Below, piece after piece: positions 61,543 to 64,000 of a stretch of 64,000 bases of DNA. Position 1 is the stretch's first letter; each line of letters starts with the position of its first letter. The notes beneath the pieces were generated by a model. It was not told the DNA's origin and did not search any database. It saw only the letters and a program-made list of their open reading frames with translations. Origin of the DNA: CAVYUC01 sp963783085 (GTDB lineage: Bacteria > Bacteroidota > Bacteroidia > Bacteroidales > Prolixibacteraceae); contig CAWAMJ010000020.1 of assembly GCA_963783085.1 (NCBI GenBank), forward strand, positions 186,001 to 250,000, in the 5' to 3' direction. The position numbers were made by a program, and so were the translations under genes.

Positions 61543-61572
61543 AAAGCCCTGCATTTTGCAGGGCTTTTTTTT
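61543..61572 (+). terminator. Rho-independent terminator of ald
   Basis: AAAGCCCTGC and GCAGGGCTTT pair (10 base pairs, ATTTT loop, 61543-61567) and are followed by a T-run. It lies 63 bases past the ald stop and before the ion-channel start, which argues against the longer reading of the channel gene. Confidence 0.9.
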
Positions 61573-61642
61573 CGCTGTGGATTACAGGAATCCGGGAAAT
61601 TCCAATTTGCAGAATTTTTGTATATTGAAAAAAACATCGGGA

Positions 61643-62446
61643 ATGAGCAAACGCGACTACTGGTATGAAGTAATTTTTGAAGCCGACACCCGCGAAGGAA
61701 AAGTTTTCGATCTTTTGCTGCTTGTGGTTATTATAATCAGCGTTATCCTTGTTATGATCGAGAGCGTCCCGCATATCCGCTCCGGATATCAGCGCCAGTT
61801 GAGAATTGCCGAATGGGCGATAACCGGAATATTTACGTTGGAATATCTCGTGCGGGTAATCGTTGTCCGCAAACCCTGGAAATACATTTTCAGCTTCTAC
61901 GGAATTATCGATTTTCTGGCTGTCATTCCAACTTATCTGAGCCTGGTTATGGTGGGATCGCACAGTCTGATTGTCATTCGGGTGCTCCGGTTGTTGCGGG
62001 TTTTCCGGATTTTAAAGCTTACACGTTACACATCGGCCAGCCGCACTTTGTCGCGTGCACTTTGGGCCAGCCGCGAAAAAATTGGGGTGTTTATATTTTT
62101 TGTAGTCACTTTGGTGATTATTATCGGTACGCTCATGTACTTAATTGAAGGTGAAAATGGTGGTTTTAAAAGTATTCCGCTGAGTATTTACTGGGCGGTG
62201 GTTACTCTCACAACCGTGGGTTATGGCGACATTAGTCCTGTTACACCAACCGGGCAATTTTTGGCCAGTGTAGTGATGATTTTAGGTTATGCGATTATTG
62301 CCGTGCCCACCGGAATTGTTACTGCCGAAATGATCAATCCTTCTGCTTCAAAGGACAGCACACAAGTTTGTCCGAACTGTTTGTACGATAAACACGACAA
62401 TGATGCCGTCCACTGCAAAAAATGTGGCGCAAAGCTCAACAACTAA
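61643..62446 (+). CDS. Voltage-gated potassium channel-like protein with C-terminal zinc ribbon
   Basis: I start at ATG 61643 (MSKRDYWYEVIFEADTREGK): the longest frame begins inside the ald terminator. The 267-residue protein has six membrane segments of the voltage-gated cation channel fold. S4 carries spaced Arg ('RVLRLLRVFRILKLTRYT') near residue 110-127, and the pore filter is TVGYGD near 190. After S6 a short tail holds two Cys pairs ('CPNCLYDKHDN ... CKKCGAKL', about 240-265) that form a zinc ribbon. K+ selectivity is inferred from the filter. The ribbon may assemble or gate subunits. Confidence 0.92.
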   Translation: MSKRDYWYEVIFEADTREGKVFDLLLLVVIIISVILVMIESVPHIRSGYQRQLRIAEWAITGIFTLEYLVRVIVVRKPWKYIFSFYGIIDFLAVIPTYLSLVMVGSHSLIVIRVLRLLRVFRILKLTRYTSASRTLSRALWASREKIGVFIFFVVTLVIIIGTLMYLIEGENGGFKSIPLSIYWAVVTLTTVGYGDISPVTPTGQFLASVVMILGYAIIAVPTGIVTAEMINPSASKDSTQVCPNCLYDKHDNDAVHCKKCGAKLNN

Positions 62447-62510
62447 TTAAAATATATCGGTACTTTGTTGAGAATTTAATTCAGCTTTTAAAACTTTAAA
62501 ACCATTCAAA

Positions 62511-63140
62511 ATGAAGAAAATAGTATTTCTCGCGGTAGTTGTTTTGTTGCTTTCATCCTGTGCAACTGTATATAATTCTGCCGGTTTAAAAACAGCGGAA
62601 CAGCAACATCATTTGGTTGCGATTCTGCCATTCGATGTCACGGTTCAATACAATAAACTTCCCAAAAATGTAACTGTTGAACAGATTGAGGAAAATGAAC
62701 ATGATTTGGCTTTTATTTTACAAAACCAGATGTATAACCGTTTTTTGAGAAAAAACGAGCAGTACAGAATTCAGTTTCAGGATGTGGACAAAACCAATAT
62801 GATGCTGGAACGGAATAAAATAGAAGTGGAACAATTAAGCGAATTTTCTCCTGATGAACTGGCGCGCCTGCTGGAAGTTGACGCGGTAATCTCCGGGAAA
62901 GTCCTTACAACAAAACCCATGTCAACCGGTGCAGCGCTTGTGGTTGGTGTACTTTTTAACGTTTGGGGCTCTACAAACACAGCCGATGTGACAGTTTCGC
63001 TGCACGATGGCAATGATTCTGATTTGCTGTGGCGGTTTAACCACGTGTATTCCGGAAGTGTGGGAAGCAGTCCTGAGCAACTAACCAATGCAATGATGAA
63101 ACCAATCTCACGGAAATTCCCTTACCGGATAAAAAGTTAA
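62511..63140 (+). CDS. Lipoprotein of unknown function
   Basis: A 209-residue lipoprotein with lipobox 'LLSSCATV' (Cys17). The mature part resembles the conserved GNA1162/DUF799- or CsgG-like envelope lipoproteins: an alpha/beta fold that begins 'HLVAILPFDVTVQYNK', includes 'LARLLEVDAVISGKVLTT' and 'TADVTVSLHDGNDSDLLWRF', and ends near the C-terminus. In the CsgG group this region builds secretion pores, but the long helical and barrel insert is missing. Function is unknown. It lies 79 bases before thyA with no shared role evident. Confidence 0.78.
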   Translation: MKKIVFLAVVVLLLSSCATVYNSAGLKTAEQQHHLVAILPFDVTVQYNKLPKNVTVEQIEENEHDLAFILQNQMYNRFLRKNEQYRIQFQDVDKTNMMLERNKIEVEQLSEFSPDELARLLEVDAVISGKVLTTKPMSTGAALVVGVLFNVWGSTNTADVTVSLHDGNDSDLLWRFNHVYSGSVGSSPEQLTNAMMKPISRKFPYRIKS

Positions 63141-63193
63141 ATAATTGTGGATATTTAAATGTGTTAATATCAAACCAGGCCCGTTTAAAGTTT

Positions 63194-63201
63194 TATTTTT
63201 G
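63194..63201 (+). promoter_or_regulatory. Probable -7 element of thyA
   Basis: TATTTTTG, matching TAnnTTTG, lies 17 bases before the thyA start codon. An upstream TTG at the usual distance is not seen. Confidence 0.5.
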
Positions 63202-63218
63202 CAGGAAACGAAGGAATT

Positions 63219-64000
63219 ATGAAGCAGTATTTAAACCTCCTGCAAACTATACTGAAGGAAGGAACGGAGAAAAAAGATCGTACCGGAACAGGCACCATCA
63301 GCAGGTTTGGTCACCAGATGCGATTCGATTTGAGTGAAGGATTTCCGGTGGTAACCACCAAAAAACTGCACCTGAAATCGATTATCCACGAATTGTTGTG
63401 GTTTCTGGCCGGTGACACCAATGTAAAGTATTTGCAGGAAAACGGGGTTCGAATCTGGAACGAATGGGCTGACGAAAACGGGGACCTCGGCCACATTTAC
63501 GGGTACCAGTGGCGAAGCTGGCCAACCCCCGACGGAAAACACATCGACCAAATCAGCAACGTGGTCGATTCCATTAAAAATAATCCCGATTCGCGGCGGC
63601 ACCTTGTCAGCGCGTGGAATGTTGGCGAACTGGATAAAATGAACCTGCCGCCCTGCCATGTTTTATTTCAGTTTTATGTGGCCGGCGGAAAATTGTCATG
63701 TCAGTTGTATCAGCGAAGCGCCGATGTTTTTCTGGGCGTGCCGTTTAATATTGCATCATATGCATTATTAACGCTGATGATGGCGCAGGTTACCGAACTG
63801 CAGCCTGGCGATTTTGTGCATACTTTCGGCGACGTGCACATTTATTCCAATCACATCGAACAGGTGAAACTGCAGCTTACCAGGGAGCCTTTTCCGCTGC
63901 CAACCATGAAAATTAATCCGGAGGTGAAAAGTATTTTCGATTTTAAATTCGACGATTTTGAACTGGTAAACTACCATGCACACCCGCATATTAAAGGGAA
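63219..64000 (+). CDS. thyA: Thymidylate synthase (partial, C-terminal end outside window)
   Basis: Converts dUMP and methylene-tetrahydrofolate to dTMP and dihydrofolate. The gene opens with ATG 63219 (MKQYLNLLQTIL) after the -7 element. 'TGTGTISRFGHQMRFDL' is the phosphate-binding start. The catalytic Cys is in 'LPPCHVLFQF' near residue 147, preceded by 'NPDSRRHLVSAWN', and 'DVHIYSNHIEQVKLQ' is the nucleotide loop. The first 260 codons are present; the family's about 264-residue length means only the last few residues are outside the window. It is a partner of the folate genes at 13-14 kb in one-carbon metabolism. Confidence 0.96.
   Translation, partial: MKQYLNLLQTILKEGTEKKDRTGTGTISRFGHQMRFDLSEGFPVVTTKKLHLKSIIHELLWFLAGDTNVKYLQENGVRIWNEWADENGDLGHIYGYQWRSWPTPDGKHIDQISNVVDSIKNNPDSRRHLVSAWNVGELDKMNLPPCHVLFQFYVAGGKLSCQLYQRSADVFLGVPFNIASYALLTLMMAQVTELQPGDFVHTFGDVHIYSNHIEQVKLQLTREPFPLPTMKINPEVKSIFDFKFDDFELVNYHAHPHIKG

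Noticed and set aside
61556..61642. Longer N-terminus of the potassium channel
   Set aside because: The extra 29 codons start inside the ald terminator hairpin and have no ribosome site.
1..64000. tRNA or rRNA genes
   Set aside because: No cloverleaf with a 3' acceptor pattern or rRNA-like sequence was found by eye in the intergenic gaps; a tRNAscan-SE run would settle this.

Overview
The window is chromosomal DNA from a member of the Bacteroidota, most likely a marine or sediment Marinilabiliales-type organism (Prolixibacteraceae-like). I infer this from four things: many lipoproteins with Bacteroidota signal peptides; a type IX secretion C-terminal sorting domain at 56.5 kb; Bacteroidota promoters (-7 element TAnnTTTG, some with a TTG about 18-21 bases upstream) in front of many genes; and a carbohydrate-degradation gene set (sulfatase, DUF1080, Gfo/Idh/MocA oxidoreductases, GH2). 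I see no rRNA, tRNA, CRISPR, phage or intact transposase gene. The genus cannot be fixed from the sequence alone.

Layout. 0-10 kb: the start of a CPBP-type protease, a DUF1080 lipoprotein, a sulfatase, an aldose epimerase, a small membrane protein, a GT-C/GT2 glycosyltransferase pair, a Tat-exported Gfo/Idh oxidoreductase, and a fusion of a NapC/NirT-type tetraheme cytochrome with a SUMF1-like domain. 10-25.5 kb: a membrane-spanning LamG/winged-helix regulator (frameshifted), a pterin/flavin group (folK, folB, a frameshifted FolM/PTR1-like reductase, ribE), then housekeeping genes cysS, lspA, a DksA-like protein, ileS, two MscS channels and an S41 processing protease. 25.7-38.2 kb: a second sugar region with Gfo/Idh oxidoreductases, two xylose-isomerase-like proteins, a GH2 enzyme, a HAD phosphatase, a PLP dehydratase, PrsW and an SMP-30 lactonase. 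38.3-40.2 kb: purine nucleoside phosphorylase and lpxK.

40.4-51.8 kb holds a co-oriented set of ketose and polyol genes: D-lyxose/mannose isomerase, PfkB kinase, mannitol-1-phosphate dehydrogenase family, PHP protein, class II aldolase-SDR fusion, L-sorbose-1-phosphate-reductase-like dehydrogenase, DUF606 transporter and inositol-monophosphatase family. It is interrupted by an M23/LysM peptidase, DUF423 and a HEPN protein. It looks like a hexulose/hexitol phosphate pathway whose substrate I cannot name. 51.8-53.7 kb is a gene-free block: a broken HepT/DUF86 gene, palindromic modules, and three full copies plus one partial copy of a roughly 400-base tandem unit rich in hairpins. 53.7-64 kb: hypothetical protein, DoxX, M14 carboxypeptidase, a T9SS-secreted glucose/sorbosone dehydrogenase, an aminotransferase, alanine dehydrogenase, a potassium channel, a lipoprotein and thymidylate synthase (cut by the window end).

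The genes suggest an organism that degrades complex (including sulfated) glycans. The DUF1080, Gfo/Idh and isomerase genes fit the recently described route in which glycosides are oxidised to 3-keto-glycosides before cleavage. The most unusual items are the tandem hairpin array, a dehydrogenase whose first codons are made from an intergenic repeat, the cytochrome-SUMF1 fusion, the heptamer repeats at two loci, and two single-base frameshifts within 1.4 kb that may be real or may be assembly errors.
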